A stretch of 64,000 nt of DNA from Aurantibacillus circumpalustris (GCF_029625215.1 NZ_CP121197.1:2542001-2606000); one strand, 5' to 3'; shown: positions 37,909-46,064, numbered from the stretch's first letter. The notes: generated from the letters alone by a model not told the origin. A program made the numbers and translations.

Positions 37909-39072
37909 ATGGACTTTGTTTTATTTGATCATTCTGAAATATGGAAGGGTTTTTTGCCTCTTACCTTCACACGTCCACTTTCAGAGATGCGCATCGGTGT
38001 TTTAACAATTAAAGAAAAATGGGATCTTAGTTTAAATACAGTTTGCTCTTATTATACACAGGAGTATTTGCAAACTAAATTTAAAACGGATGTTGAAGTA
38101 GGCATTTTTATTAATTCTAAGTATTCTCCAGATACAAAAATAGTGTCAGCCATTTTGACTTTGAAGAAGAGCGAAGCACTTTATAAAAAATCTGACCTGA
38201 TAGCGTTTCACGGCTCACAAAGCGATCTTGAAAATAATTTCTTAAAAAAGATTGAATACGCTTTTGATGTTTTTGAAATAAATAATACTTGGGATATTTT
38301 TCAAAAAAATGCTGAGGCTTTAAAAAGTGATTTTGAACTTTTAACGAAAAACAAAACTTCTGTAAAGTTAAGTAAGTCTGTTACCGTTATAGGTAATGAA
38401 TCTCAAGTCTTTCTTGAAGACGGTGCAAAAGCAGAGGCATGTATCTTTAATACTTCAAACGGACCAATATACATTGGCAAGGATGCTGAGGTAATGGAAG
38501 GTTCTATTGTTCGCGGACCATTTGCTCTTTGCGAACACAGTACCTTAAAAATGGGGGCTAAAATTTACGGCGCTACAACTATTGGTCCACATTGCAAAGT
38601 TGGTGGTGAAGTAAGTAACAGTGTTATTTTTGGTTACACCAACAAGGCGCATGATGGTTTCTTAGGAAATTCTATAATAGGTGAGTGGTGCAATTTGGGT
38701 GCCGACACAAACACAAGTAATCTAAAAAATAATTACGGCAGCGTTAAGCTTTTCAGTTACAAAGAAAATAAACAAATAGACACAGGCCTTCAGTTTTGTG
38801 GACTTGTGATGGGAGATCATTCAAAAGCCGGCATAAACACCATGTTTAATACGGGAACTGTTGTGGGCATTGGCTCTAATATTTACGGTGGTGGATTTCC
38901 AAAAACGGCTATTCCAAATTTTAGTTGGGGTGGAAGTGAAGGTTTTGAAAACTATCGCATTGATAAATTATTTGAAACTGCCGAAAAAGTTTTTGAACGG
39001 CGAGGCTTAAAATTAAATCAAATAGAGAAGGATATTATTTCTTTTGTCTACAAAGGCGGAGTGAAGTTGTAA
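37909..39072 (+). CDS. GlmU-like sugar nucleotidyltransferase / acyltransferase (NTP_transf_4)
   Basis: A 387-residue protein of the Bacteroidota alternative GlmU family. The N-terminal half opens MDFVLFDHSEIWKGFLPLTFTRPLSEMR, as in NTP_transf_4 proteins. The C-terminal half (about residues 165-380) is a left-handed beta-helix of hexapeptide repeats (GPIYIGKDAEVMEGSIVRGP, LKMGAKIYGATTIGPHCKVG). The family is thought to make UDP-GlcNAc from glucosamine-1-phosphate for cell-wall and lipopolysaccharide synthesis, though biochemical evidence is thin. It starts 2 bases after the PorE-like gene, so it shares that message. A general housekeeping role is as likely as a dedicated role in the fibre locus. 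Confidence 0.88.
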   Translation: MDFVLFDHSEIWKGFLPLTFTRPLSEMRIGVLTIKEKWDLSLNTVCSYYTQEYLQTKFKTDVEVGIFINSKYSPDTKIVSAILTLKKSEALYKKSDLIAFHGSQSDLENNFLKKIEYAFDVFEINNTWDIFQKNAEALKSDFELLTKNKTSVKLSKSVTVIGNESQVFLEDGAKAEACIFNTSNGPIYIGKDAEVMEGSIVRGPFALCEHSTLKMGAKIYGATTIGPHCKVGGEVSNSVIFGYTNKAHDGFLGNSIIGEWCNLGADTNTSNLKNNYGSVKLFSYKENKQIDTGLQFCGLVMGDHSKAGINTMFNTGTVVGIGSNIYGGGFPKTAIPNFSWGGSEGFENYRIDKLFETAEKVFERRGLKLNQIEKDIISFVYKGGVKL

Positions 39073-39099
39073 TTCTCCTTTGTGCTTAATTTGAACCAA

Positions 39100-39170
39100 A
39101 CCACAGAGTAACACAAAATTGGCATGGAGTAACACTGAGAAAATTAAAAACTCTTTGTGTTTGTGATTAA
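39100..39170. repeat. Degenerate intergenic repeat (CACAGAG type)
   Basis: The stretch reads ACCACAGAGTAACACAAAAT, then GAGTAACACTGAGAAAAT, then ACTCTTTGTGTTTGTG. The ends are partly complementary. This matches a common family of AT-rich Bacteroidota intergenic repeats and lies between convergent genes. Confidence 0.5.
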
Positions 39171-39192
39171 ACGATCAGGAATAGAAAGAAAT

Positions 39193-39996
39193 CTAAATCT
39201 CTTTTTCTGCTTCTAATGAAAACACCATGGGAATATTATTTCCTAAATGCTTGATTCTAAATTTTCCAGGTTCAAATTCTTCGGTGTGATTAAAACAATT
39301 ATAGGGTGAATAATTAAACTCATCAAACGATTTAAGAACTAAACCATTTTGTATTAAACTATTCAACACCTCACTTGTCGGGTGATTCCAAGCTATGTAT
39401 TCGTTTTTGATAGGCGCCGTTTTATCGGCATAAGTTCCACTTTCGGTTTCAACTATTGGTGCAACATTAAAATAATTGTAAGCGATTTTTTCAAAATTAT
39501 CATCATACATCCAAACAACCGGGTGAAATTCTACAAATATGAACTTACCACCTGGTTTTAAATAGGTGGAAATGAGTTTTGCCCACTTGTCAATATCAGG
39601 CAACCAGCCTATCGTACCATAACTTGTAAAAACAATATCAAACTGCTTATCGAGTTGCTGTGGTAATGAATAAAGGTCACAGCATATAAATTTCGCATCC
39701 AAATTAGTTTTTTCCGCCAATAGTTTTGCGTTTTTTATTGCGTTATCAGAAAGGTCAACACCTGTAACGTCCGCACCCATTCTCGCAAGGGATAGGGTGT
39801 CTTGACCAAAGTGACATTGTAAATGTAAAAGACTTTTGTTTTTTATATCACCCAATAAATTTAATTCAATTGATTTCAAAGAGGTTTTACCCTGTAAAAA
39901 CCCTTTTACATCATAAAATTCTGATTCCAGATGGTAGTCTGTTCTTTTGTTCCAGGATTCGCGGTTTTTGGCTATGTAATCTGAATAATTTTCCAT
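39193..39996 (-). CDS. Class I SAM-dependent methyltransferase
   Basis: A 267-residue cytoplasmic protein with a Rossmann-type methyltransferase core. Motif I is LHLQCHFGQ (residues 57-65), where the usual glycine-rich loop is Cys-His-Phe-Gly. The strand 2 acidic residue is in GVDLSD (residues 79-84), and the motif near residue 120 is FDIVFTSYGTIGWL. The HLQCHFGQDTLSLARMGA form is typical of a small-molecule methyltransferase group in Bacteria; the acceptor is unknown. It lies 1 base after an SRPBCC-domain gene and is probably co-transcribed with it. Confidence 0.88.
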   Translation of the reverse strand: MENYSDYIAKNRESWNKRTDYHLESEFYDVKGFLQGKTSLKSIELNLLGDIKNKSLLHLQCHFGQDTLSLARMGADVTGVDLSDNAIKNAKLLAEKTNLDAKFICCDLYSLPQQLDKQFDIVFTSYGTIGWLPDIDKWAKLISTYLKPGGKFIFVEFHPVVWMYDDNFEKIAYNYFNVAPIVETESGTYADKTAPIKNEYIAWNHPTSEVLNSLIQNGLVLKSFDEFNYSPYNCFNHTEEFEPGKFRIKHLGNNIPMVFSLEAEKEI

Positions 39997-39997
39997 C

Positions 39998-40468
39998 TTA
40001 GTTTACAACAAGATCTTCTACACTATTATCGAGAACCTTTTTAAGATTTTTAAAGAATTGAAGATGTGCTTTACTAAGAATATTTTTAAATACAAGACCC
40101 ATCACCTTATTACTTTTTATTTCAAAAGTTTCTGTTACCTGTAACAAACCATTTTTGCCGGTTGTGAGAGTTAAGTCTATAGTTAGAAAAATAAAACTTT
40201 TAACAGGAGAAGTATAGCGGATATGTTTGTGTTTTTCCACTTCTATCACTTTTGCAGTGTATTTAGGTCGATTTTTAATGAACCCAAGAAGGTAAATTTC
40301 TTCCTCTATACTGTATTCGATATAATCAGGCAAATTCTCTTTTATTATGGTTACATTAGTTATTACTGGATGAACTTCACCAAATTTCTTGAAATCTAAT
40401 AAAGTTGAATAAACCAAATCAAATTGATTTGGCAAATGGTGTTGTAGGGTGAATTGCGTTGTTGTCAT
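39998..40468 (-). CDS. SRPBCC (START-like) family protein
   Basis: A 156-residue cytoplasmic protein with the helix-grip fold pattern of SRPBCC/polyketide cyclase proteins. It opens with a strand (TQFTLQHHLPNQF) and a helix leading to FGEVHPVITNV, continues with a series of strands, and ends in a long amphipathic helix (FKNILSKAHLQFFKNLKKVL). Such proteins bind hydrophobic ligands in a cavity. It is first in a two-gene minus-strand unit with the methyltransferase, which hints at a shared small-molecule substrate. It is divergent from the LuxR-type regulator. Confidence 0.75.
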   Translation of the reverse strand: MTTTQFTLQHHLPNQFDLVYSTLLDFKKFGEVHPVITNVTIIKENLPDYIEYSIEEEIYLLGFIKNRPKYTAKVIEVEKHKHIRYTSPVKSFIFLTIDLTLTTGKNGLLQVTETFEIKSNKVMGLVFKNILSKAHLQFFKNLKKVLDNSVEDLVVN

Positions 40469-40575
40469 ATTAAGTATAAAGATATATCAAAAATACGTTT
40501 ATTTTTTAGCTCGATTTATGAAGTTTCGACTTTAATCCATATTTAGTAATTTAGCTTTTGATGTATTAAATTATT

Positions 40576-41040
40576 GTGATAAAAATTCTAAAAAATAAAA
40601 GTTTTATTGTTTATGGCGTGGCATTAGCCTTGTTTTTATTTCTTTTAAAATGGCTTGAACTTCAGTTTATACTAATTAATTATTCGTTTGAAATATATAC
40701 GAGCGCTATTGCAATTGCATTTACTTTTTTAGGAATTTGGCTAGCATTAAAATTGGTTAACCCTAAAAAAGAAACTGTTATCATTGAAAAAACTGTTTAT
40801 AAAGACCGTCAAGAATTTGTTTTAGACATAGATCAACTTGATAATTTGGGTTTAAGTAAACGCGAAATGGAAGTACTGGATTTAATGGCAAAAGGTTTAA
40901 GTAATCAGGAAATAGCTGAAAGCTTATTTGTTTCTTTAAATACTATTAAAACACATTCTTCAAAAGTATTTGAAAAACTCGACGTTAAAAGAAGGACTCA
41001 AGCTGTAGAAAAAGCTAAACGCTTGAATCTCATACATTAA
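40576..41040 (+). CDS. Membrane-anchored LuxR-type transcription regulator
   Basis: A 154-residue protein. Two hydrophobic segments (residues of about 8-26 and 36-61) are followed by a short linker and a LuxR-type helix-turn-helix at about 92-150 (LSKREMEVLDLMAKGLSNQEIAESLFVSLNTIKTH). No receiver domain is present, so activity is probably controlled through the membrane part. The start is GTG at 40576, because stops lie just upstream and no ATG precedes the first hydrophobic segment. The same order, membrane LuxR then DUF4199 then VOC, recurs in Bacteroidota as far as I recall. Targets may include the two genes downstream. Confidence 0.85.
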   Translation: MIKILKNKSFIVYGVALALFLFLLKWLELQFILINYSFEIYTSAIAIAFTFLGIWLALKLVNPKKETVIIEKTVYKDRQEFVLDIDQLDNLGLSKREMEVLDLMAKGLSNQEIAESLFVSLNTIKTHSSKVFEKLDVKRRTQAVEKAKRLNLIH

Positions 41041-41041
41041 G

Positions 41042-41099
41042 TTCATACTACTTTCGTGTGAAATTAAAAAAGCGCAAGAAAATCACCCTAAAGTATGAA
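41042..41099. other. Long-range inverted repeat before the DUF4199 gene
   Basis: TTCATACT (41042-41049) and AGTATGAA (41092-41099) are perfect complements separated by 42 bases. They begin 1 base after the LuxR stop. The pair could be a weak processing hairpin or an operator pair. Confidence 0.35.
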
Positions 41100-41120
41100 T
41101 GAAAAATTGAAAACTGAGCT

Positions 41121-41128
41121 TAGTTTTG
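41121..41128 (+). promoter_or_regulatory. Candidate -7 element for the DUF4199-VOC genes
   Basis: TAGTTTTG matches TAnnTTTG exactly, 31 bases before the start codon. No TTG lies at the usual distance, as might be expected for an activated promoter. Confidence 0.4.
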
Positions 41129-41159
41129 CATCTGAGTTTAATCTTAAAATAAATAAATT

Positions 41160-41705
41160 ATGAAAAAAAATGTATTGGTTTTTGGTGTCATTGCGGGATT
41201 GATTGTGTCAACCTTTATGGCAGTTTCTATGATGAAGTTTTCACAAGCTGAAAATCCGGACATGTCAGGAGGAATGATAATTGGCTTTGCAAGTATGGCA
41301 GTGGCTTTCTCTTTTATCTTTGTTGGAATTAAAAATTACCGCGATAAGCAAAACGAGGGAGTAATTACCTTTGGTAAAGCTTTTTTAATGGGCTGCTTAA
41401 TAAGTTTAGTTGCTTCAACAATGTATGTTGTTACCTGGGCAATTGAATTCCACTTTTTTTTGCCTGAGTTCGCACAAAATTATGCCTCGTCTCAGGTGAA
41501 AATGATAGAACAAAGTAAGATGTCGGTACAGGAAATGGAAACAGCTATTAAAAAGGTGACAGATGATATGAAGCTTTACGCGAGTAATCCTTTTTATTTT
41601 ACAATGTACACTTATCTTGAAATATTCCCTGTGGGGCTTGTTGTTACTTTAATTAGCGCCCTCATTCTCAAGCGTAAAACTAAAAAAGATTCGTTAACCG
41701 ATTAA
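41160..41705 (+). CDS. DUF4199 membrane protein
   Basis: A 181-residue integral membrane protein with four predicted helices (about residues 4-26, 39-60, 73-95 and 152-174) and a charged loop between helices 3 and 4 (FLPEFAQNYASSQVKMIEQSK onward). The layout and the motif YRDKQNEGVITFGKAFLMG fit the DUF4199 family, whose function is not known. It lies between the LuxR-type regulator and a VOC gene, with a 10-base gap to the latter. Confidence 0.85.
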   Translation: MKKNVLVFGVIAGLIVSTFMAVSMMKFSQAENPDMSGGMIIGFASMAVAFSFIFVGIKNYRDKQNEGVITFGKAFLMGCLISLVASTMYVVTWAIEFHFFLPEFAQNYASSQVKMIEQSKMSVQEMETAIKKVTDDMKLYASNPFYFTMYTYLEIFPVGLVVTLISALILKRKTKKDSLTD

Positions 41706-41715
41706 AAAAAATAAT

Positions 41716-42075
41716 ATGGAGAAATTTGTAAGTGGAATAGGGGGCGTTTTTTTTCGCTCAAAAGATAATAAGGCATTGGCTCTTTGGTATGAAAAAAATT
41801 TCAGAATCAATACGGTTTCTAGTAATATTCCTTGGTCTCAGGAAGCAGGACCAACTGTGTTTTCACCTTTTAAAGAGGATACTGGATATTTTGGCAGTAA
41901 AAATCAACAGTTTATGATAAATTTCCGTGTTCACAATCTCGATAAATTTGTTGAAGAGCTGAAATTGAACGGTGTAAAAATAGATTCGGAAAGAATGGAA
42001 GAAAGTTATGGTAAATTTGCCTGGGTTTATGATCCAGAAGGAAATAAAATAGAGCTCTGGGAGCCCAAGGAATAA
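41716..42075 (+). CDS. VOC family (glyoxalase/bleomycin-resistance-like) protein
   Basis: A 119-residue single VOC-fold protein with two beta-alpha-beta-beta-beta halves. The first half contains FFRSKDNKALALWYEKNF; the second ends FAWVYDPEGNKIELWEPKE, with the usual metal-site Glu of the family. Family members bind a divalent metal and act on small molecules or sequester drugs; the substrate here is unknown. It is co-transcribed with DUF4199 (10-base gap). Confidence 0.9.
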   Translation: MEKFVSGIGGVFFRSKDNKALALWYEKNFRINTVSSNIPWSQEAGPTVFSPFKEDTGYFGSKNQQFMINFRVHNLDKFVEELKLNGVKIDSERMEESYGKFAWVYDPEGNKIELWEPKE

Positions 42076-42148
42076 GCAGTGTAAGGTTTTTTAGCTTATT
42101 TTTTTTGTTTGTATAAATAAACTATTGTAACTTGAAAAAAAATAAAAT

Positions 42149-42802
42149 ATGGTTACCAAACTTAATCTTTTCTTAGTAAGCCTAGTACTTTCACTCTATG
42201 CCTTTGATTCAAATGCGCAAACAAGTGCCGCTGATTTTGAAGGTGAAATTGTTTACACAAATTCTTTCAAAAGTAAAAATCCACAAATGAAAGAGCAAAC
42301 TCTTGCTGTAATGTTAGGTAAGGAACATCACTATTATATAAAAGATGGTAATTACAAAACTGTAATGAATGGAATGTTTGCTCAATGGCAACTATTTATA
42401 AACAAAGACAATAAGCTTTACAATAAAATGGCGAGTTCTGATACTGTTTTCTGGAATGACGCAGCATTACACGACGATGAACTTTTAAGCGCCGCCTTAA
42501 ATAAAGATGCCATAACCGTGTTAGGGTATGTATGCGATGAGCTAATACTTACGTGTAGAAGTGGAGTTCACAAATATTATTTTAACTCTCAGTTACAAGT
42601 AAACGCTCAACTTTTCATAAATCACCAATATGGAAATTATTACAATTATATTTCCAGGTCTAACGCAGTGCCATTAAAAATGATTTTAGAGGACAATGAA
42701 TTCACGCTCGAAAGTGAAGCAACAAAAGTGATTCCGAAAAAGCTGTCCATTGACTTTTTTCAATTACCTGCTAATACAAAAACAGCGCCAAGTCTTTATT
42801 AA
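42149..42802 (+). CDS. Secreted protein resembling GLPGLI/DUF4412 families
   Basis: A 217-residue protein with a signal peptide (LFLVSLVLSLYAFDSNAQ). The mature part is rich in beta strands and opens DFEGEIVYTNSF. It has features such as HHYYIKDGNYKTVMNG and VLGYVCDELILTC that recall the GLPGLI/DUF4412 group of periplasmic Bacteroidota proteins of unknown function. Two cysteines 8 residues apart (in VCDELILTC) could form a disulfide. It ends 5 bases before the convergent argS gene. Confidence 0.65.
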   Translation: MVTKLNLFLVSLVLSLYAFDSNAQTSAADFEGEIVYTNSFKSKNPQMKEQTLAVMLGKEHHYYIKDGNYKTVMNGMFAQWQLFINKDNKLYNKMASSDTVFWNDAALHDDELLSAALNKDAITVLGYVCDELILTCRSGVHKYYFNSQLQVNAQLFINHQYGNYYNYISRSNAVPLKMILEDNEFTLESEATKVIPKKLSIDFFQLPANTKTAPSLY

Positions 42803-42807
42803 AATTA

Positions 42808-44607
42808 TTACATTCTTTCGGGCACGTGAATACCCAACAGGTTCATTGCGTTAGATAACACCTGTCCGCTAAGTTGCGCCAACTGTAAACGAAACTTTTT
42901 AATTTCTAAATTCTCTTCCTTAAGGATTGAGAATTCGTGGTAAAAACGATTAAATAACTTTGTGAGTTCATATACGTAATTGGCTATAAGGGCAGGACTA
43001 TATGTTTTACCGGCTTCATCAACTATTGCTGAAAAATCATAAATGCTTTTAATGAGTTCTTTTTCAAGAGCGTTTGGTTCAAAGGACGTGTTATCAGAAC
43101 TGAAATCCATTTCTGCTTTACGAATAACAGATTTGATACGTGCGTGCGTATATTGTATAAAAGGCCCGGTATGACCATTAAAGTCGATACTTTCTTTTGG
43201 ATCGAATAGCATTTTTTTGCGTGGATCGACTTTTAAAATAAAATATTTTAAGGCGCCCAAACTAATTGTTCGGTATAAATCAGCTAGCTCTTCGTTAGTA
43301 AAACCATCTACCTTGCCAAGTTCTTTGGTGGTATTTTCGGCTGTATCATACATTTCTTGAAGCAACTCATCTGCGTCTACCACAGTACCTTCACGACTTT
43401 TCATTTTGCCTTCGGGAAGTTCCACCATACCGTAACTTAAGTGGTAACATTCTTTTGCCCAGCCGTAACCCAGTTTTTCTAATATTTTAAACAAGGCCTT
43501 GAAGTGATAATCTTGTTCGTTACCAACTGTGTAAATGAGTTGCTGCAGATTGGGATAGGTTTTGAATCGCTCTATGGCTGTGCCGATGTCTTGTGTAATA
43601 TAAACACTGGTACCATCAGCCCTTAAAACAATTTTTTCATCGAGTCCATCTTTGCTTAAATCAATGGCAACGCTGCCGTTTTCTTTTTTGTAAAAAACAT
43701 TTCTATTTAAACCTTCCTGAATAATTTCTTTGCCTAATAAATACGTATTGCTTTCGTAATAGAGAACGTCAAAATCGACTCCTAAAATTTTATAAGTCTG
43801 TGCAAAACCTTCGTAAACCCATCCATTCATGGTTTTCCAGAGCTCAACTACTTCTTTATCTCCAGCTTCCCACTTTAGTAGCATTTCTTGAGCCTCGAGT
43901 AAGAGTGGAGTTTTTTTTTCTATCTCTTCTTTGGTTACCGTAATCCCCTTAGATTCGTTTTCTTTTATGAGTTCGGCAATTTGAATTTTATTTGCTTTGT
44001 CAAATTCAACGTAATATTTACCAACCAAGTGATCGCCTTTCATACCGGAACTTTGAGGCGTTTCGCCATTACCGAATTTTTGCCAGGCTAACATGCTTTT
44101 GCAAATATGAATTCCCCGATCGTTGGTAATATTTGTTTTTATGACTTGGTGCCCGTTCGCTTTTAATATCTGAGCAACAGAGTATCCTAAGAGATTATTT
44201 CTAACATGGCCAAGGTGCAGCGGTTTGTTGGTATTTGGGGACGAGTATTCCACCATAATTGTTTTACCGGAACTGTTTTCGTTTTTTAGTCCGATATTTT
44301 TAGCACTCTTTACGGAGTTAAAATAGTTGATCCAAAATTCATTATTAAGTGAAATGTTTAAAAAACCTTTCACTACGTTAAATGCAGAAATACTTGAGTT
44401 CAGTTGAAGTATAAATTCGCCGATTTCTTTTCCTAATTGTTCAGGAGATTTTTTTGTTTCCTTGGTATAAGGAAAGGTAACTAAGGTAAAATCGCCTTCA
44501 AATTCTTTTCTTGTTTTTTGAAATATAATAGTCTCAGTTTTAATAGAGTATAAGTCAGCAAGCGCTTTCTGAACGGAATCAAACAATAGGTTTTCTGCAT
44601 TAATCAT
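42808..44607 (-). CDS. argS: Arginine-tRNA ligase
   Basis: A 599-residue class I synthetase that charges tRNA-Arg with arginine, full length for the family. Visible parts are the N-terminal Arg-N domain (MINAENLLFDSVQKALADLY onward), the SSPNTNKPLHLGHVRN signature with the HIGH-type motif HLGH at residues 131-134, and the KMSKS region in the degenerate form MKSREGTVV. The DALR anticodon-binding domain is C-terminal (HTGPFIQYTHARIKSV to the end, VPERM). ATG 44607 is chosen; five further upstream codons lack an ATG. A -7 element lies only 3 bases before this ATG. Confidence 0.97.
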   Translation of the reverse strand: MINAENLLFDSVQKALADLYSIKTETIIFQKTRKEFEGDFTLVTFPYTKETKKSPEQLGKEIGEFILQLNSSISAFNVVKGFLNISLNNEFWINYFNSVKSAKNIGLKNENSSGKTIMVEYSSPNTNKPLHLGHVRNNLLGYSVAQILKANGHQVIKTNITNDRGIHICKSMLAWQKFGNGETPQSSGMKGDHLVGKYYVEFDKANKIQIAELIKENESKGITVTKEEIEKKTPLLLEAQEMLLKWEAGDKEVVELWKTMNGWVYEGFAQTYKILGVDFDVLYYESNTYLLGKEIIQEGLNRNVFYKKENGSVAIDLSKDGLDEKIVLRADGTSVYITQDIGTAIERFKTYPNLQQLIYTVGNEQDYHFKALFKILEKLGYGWAKECYHLSYGMVELPEGKMKSREGTVVDADELLQEMYDTAENTTKELGKVDGFTNEELADLYRTISLGALKYFILKVDPRKKMLFDPKESIDFNGHTGPFIQYTHARIKSVIRKAEMDFSSDNTSFEPNALEKELIKSIYDFSAIVDEAGKTYSPALIANYVYELTKLFNRFYHEFSILKEENLEIKKFRLQLAQLSGQVLSNAMNLLGIHVPERM

Positions 44608-44610
44608 GCG

Positions 44611-44643
44611 CAAAATTAACAATAATACCGATTACACATTCAA
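44611..44643 (-). promoter_or_regulatory. Candidate argS promoter abutting the start codon
   Basis: On the minus strand TTG (44643-44641), a 22-base spacer and TAATTTTG (44618-44611, an exact TAnnTTTG) end 3 bases before ATG. Transcription would start at or next to the ATG, which implies a leaderless or nearly leaderless message. Confidence 0.45.
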
Positions 44644-44692
44644 GATAACTCAATAAATTACGAATGAATGATGCAGAAGTGGCCTGGTACTA

Positions 44693-44727
44693 CGAAATAA
44701 AAAAGCCAATCGGTAAGGACTGGCTTT
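44693..44727 (-). terminator. Rho-independent terminator for the small secreted protein gene
   Basis: Read on the minus strand, AAAGCCA and TGGCTTT form the core stem (44727-44702), with a T-rich tail over 44701-44693. It lies 23 bases after the stop of the 136-residue gene and upstream of argS. Confidence 0.75.
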
Positions 44728-44749
44728 GATAATTTCAATAAGGTTTTAT

Positions 44750-45160
44750 TTACATTTTCTCAACCTCCACAATAGGGTTATTGTTAATTTTAATGGTTTT
44801 TAAACCCGCCTTTTTAAAGAGATCGGCAAACCAAGCTTTATCTTTTTTTACTTTTAATAAAATATTTATTTGCTGGTAATCCCCAGTAGTAATGCCCGCG
44901 GTACATTCCGAAACATTGGAGTTCTTCTTAATTAATTCAATAACTTTTGAAATATCCCCTACTTTATATATTTCAAACATAAAAGCTGTTCCAGCAGAAA
45001 AAAAATTGTCGGCGTTAGTAGCAAGTGGGTGCTTTAGGATAATGGTTTTTGCGGGTGTCAAAGGCGTAGTAATTGCTGTGTTTGCCTGAGCTTGAAGTTC
45101 AGAATTTACTATTCCGATTGATAGTAATGCGGTTAACGAAAGGGCTTTGAAAATTTGCAT
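44750..45160 (-). CDS. Small secreted protein, possible ferredoxin-like (HMA-type) fold without CxxC
   Basis: A 136-residue protein with a signal peptide (LSLTALLSIGIVNSELQAQ). From residue 60 or so the pattern reads strand (AFMFEIYKV), helix (DISKVIELIKK), strand, strand (QINILLKV), helix (AWFADLFKKAG), strand (LKTIKINN). This is the order of the heavy-metal-associated fold. The metal-binding CxxC is absent and only one cysteine remains, so metal transport is unlikely. I do not recognise a named family. It has its own terminator. Confidence 0.65.
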   Translation of the reverse strand: MQIFKALSLTALLSIGIVNSELQAQANTAITTPLTPAKTIILKHPLATNADNFFSAGTAFMFEIYKVGDISKVIELIKKNSNVSECTAGITTGDYQQINILLKVKKDKAWFADLFKKAGLKTIKINNNPIVEVEKM

Positions 45161-45225
45161 GAGACTATTTTTAATTTAAATATTAAATGTCCTATAAATT
45201 TATTCAAAAATTCTGCTAAAAACAA

Positions 45226-45678
45226 CTATTTACGCTTCTGAATAAAAAAGTCTTTAAGAAGTTTCTCGCAATCCTCCGCTAAAACACCTTTTAGAACTTC
45301 TGTTTTTGGATGTAAAATATTTTTTTGCAAAAGAGTAAACCCTTTTTTAGGATCTGATGCTCCAAATACTATCGAAGAAATTTGGCTCCAGGCTAATGCA
45401 CCGGCGCACATAATGCAAGGTTCTAGTGTTACATAGAGTGTGCAGTCAATGAGATACTTTCCGCCTAAAGCATGCGCTGCAGAAGTTATGGCCTGCATTT
45501 CAGCATGAGCAGTTACGTCATGTAGACGCTCAGTAAGATTATGCGCCCGTGCAATAATTTTGTTTTCGGCAACAATAATAGCGCCCACAGGCACTTCATC
45601 AGCATCATAAGCTTTTTGAGCTTCTTTCAACGCTTCGCGCATAAAAAAATCTGGGGTATACAAAGGAGCTATGGACAC
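45226..45678 (-). CDS. tadA: tRNA adenosine(34) deaminase / nucleoside deaminase
   Basis: A 150-residue zinc deaminase that by family knowledge converts A34 to I34 in tRNA-Arg(ACG). The zinc and catalytic motifs are complete: His58-Ala-Glu60 (THAEMQAI-type, here TAHAEMQA) and PCIMC with Cys88 and Cys91. The only ATG near the N-terminus (45642) would cut into the first helix (FFMREALKEA). The real start is therefore probably GTG 45678 or TTG 45663. With GTG, the gene overlaps the stop of the upstream gene by 10 bases, which suggests coupled translation. Confidence 0.9.
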   Translation of the reverse strand: MSIAPLYTPDFFMREALKEAQKAYDADEVPVGAIIVAENKIIARAHNLTERLHDVTAHAEMQAITSAAHALGGKYLIDCTLYVTLEPCIMCAGALAWSQISSIVFGASDPKKGFTLLQKNILHPKTEVLKGVLAEDCEKLLKDFFIQKRK

Positions 45679-46064
45679 GTGCAGGTTGTTGTGGATGTGA
45701 AGCTAATGTCTTTTATTCGGCTTATTGTATCACAATCGTAAATGATGAGTTTGTAATTATACAAAGAGTCGTATTCTTTTTTCGGTTGGATGTAATATTC
45801 TCCACAAGGCTCCTTGTGTACATCACTTAGGTCGTAATTTATTTCAAAATGACGTAGTTCAATTTTAAGGAGCGTTTCGTTTTTACGGTTGCATTTCAAT
45901 TTACATTGTGCTTTCTCAGAAAACTCCATGTATTGAAAAACAAGTTGCTGCATTTTTATTTCGTTCGGAGTTGTACAACTTCGCTGACCGAAAATGGCAA
46001 AAACCATTAATAAACCAATTCCAAAACCAACTCCGTAAAATTTTAATCTGCCTAAAAAAGTCAT
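45669..46064 (-). CDS. Small membrane-anchored Cys-rich protein of unknown function
   Basis: A 131-residue protein with one N-terminal membrane segment (FYGVGFGIGLLMVFAIFG) followed by a soluble part with eight cysteines (GQRSCTTPNE, EKAQCKLKCN, EPCGEYY, YDCDT, TTCTCP). I recall similar RLKxYGxGxxxG ... RSCxxPN proteins in Bacteroidota, possibly labelled DUF4258, but cannot confirm the family. It directly precedes and overlaps tadA. Confidence 0.6.
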   Translation of the reverse strand: MTFLGRLKFYGVGFGIGLLMVFAIFGQRSCTTPNEIKMQQLVFQYMEFSEKAQCKLKCNRKNETLLKIELRHFEINYDLSDVHKEPCGEYYIQPKKEYDSLYNYKLIIYDCDTISRIKDISFTSTTTCTCP

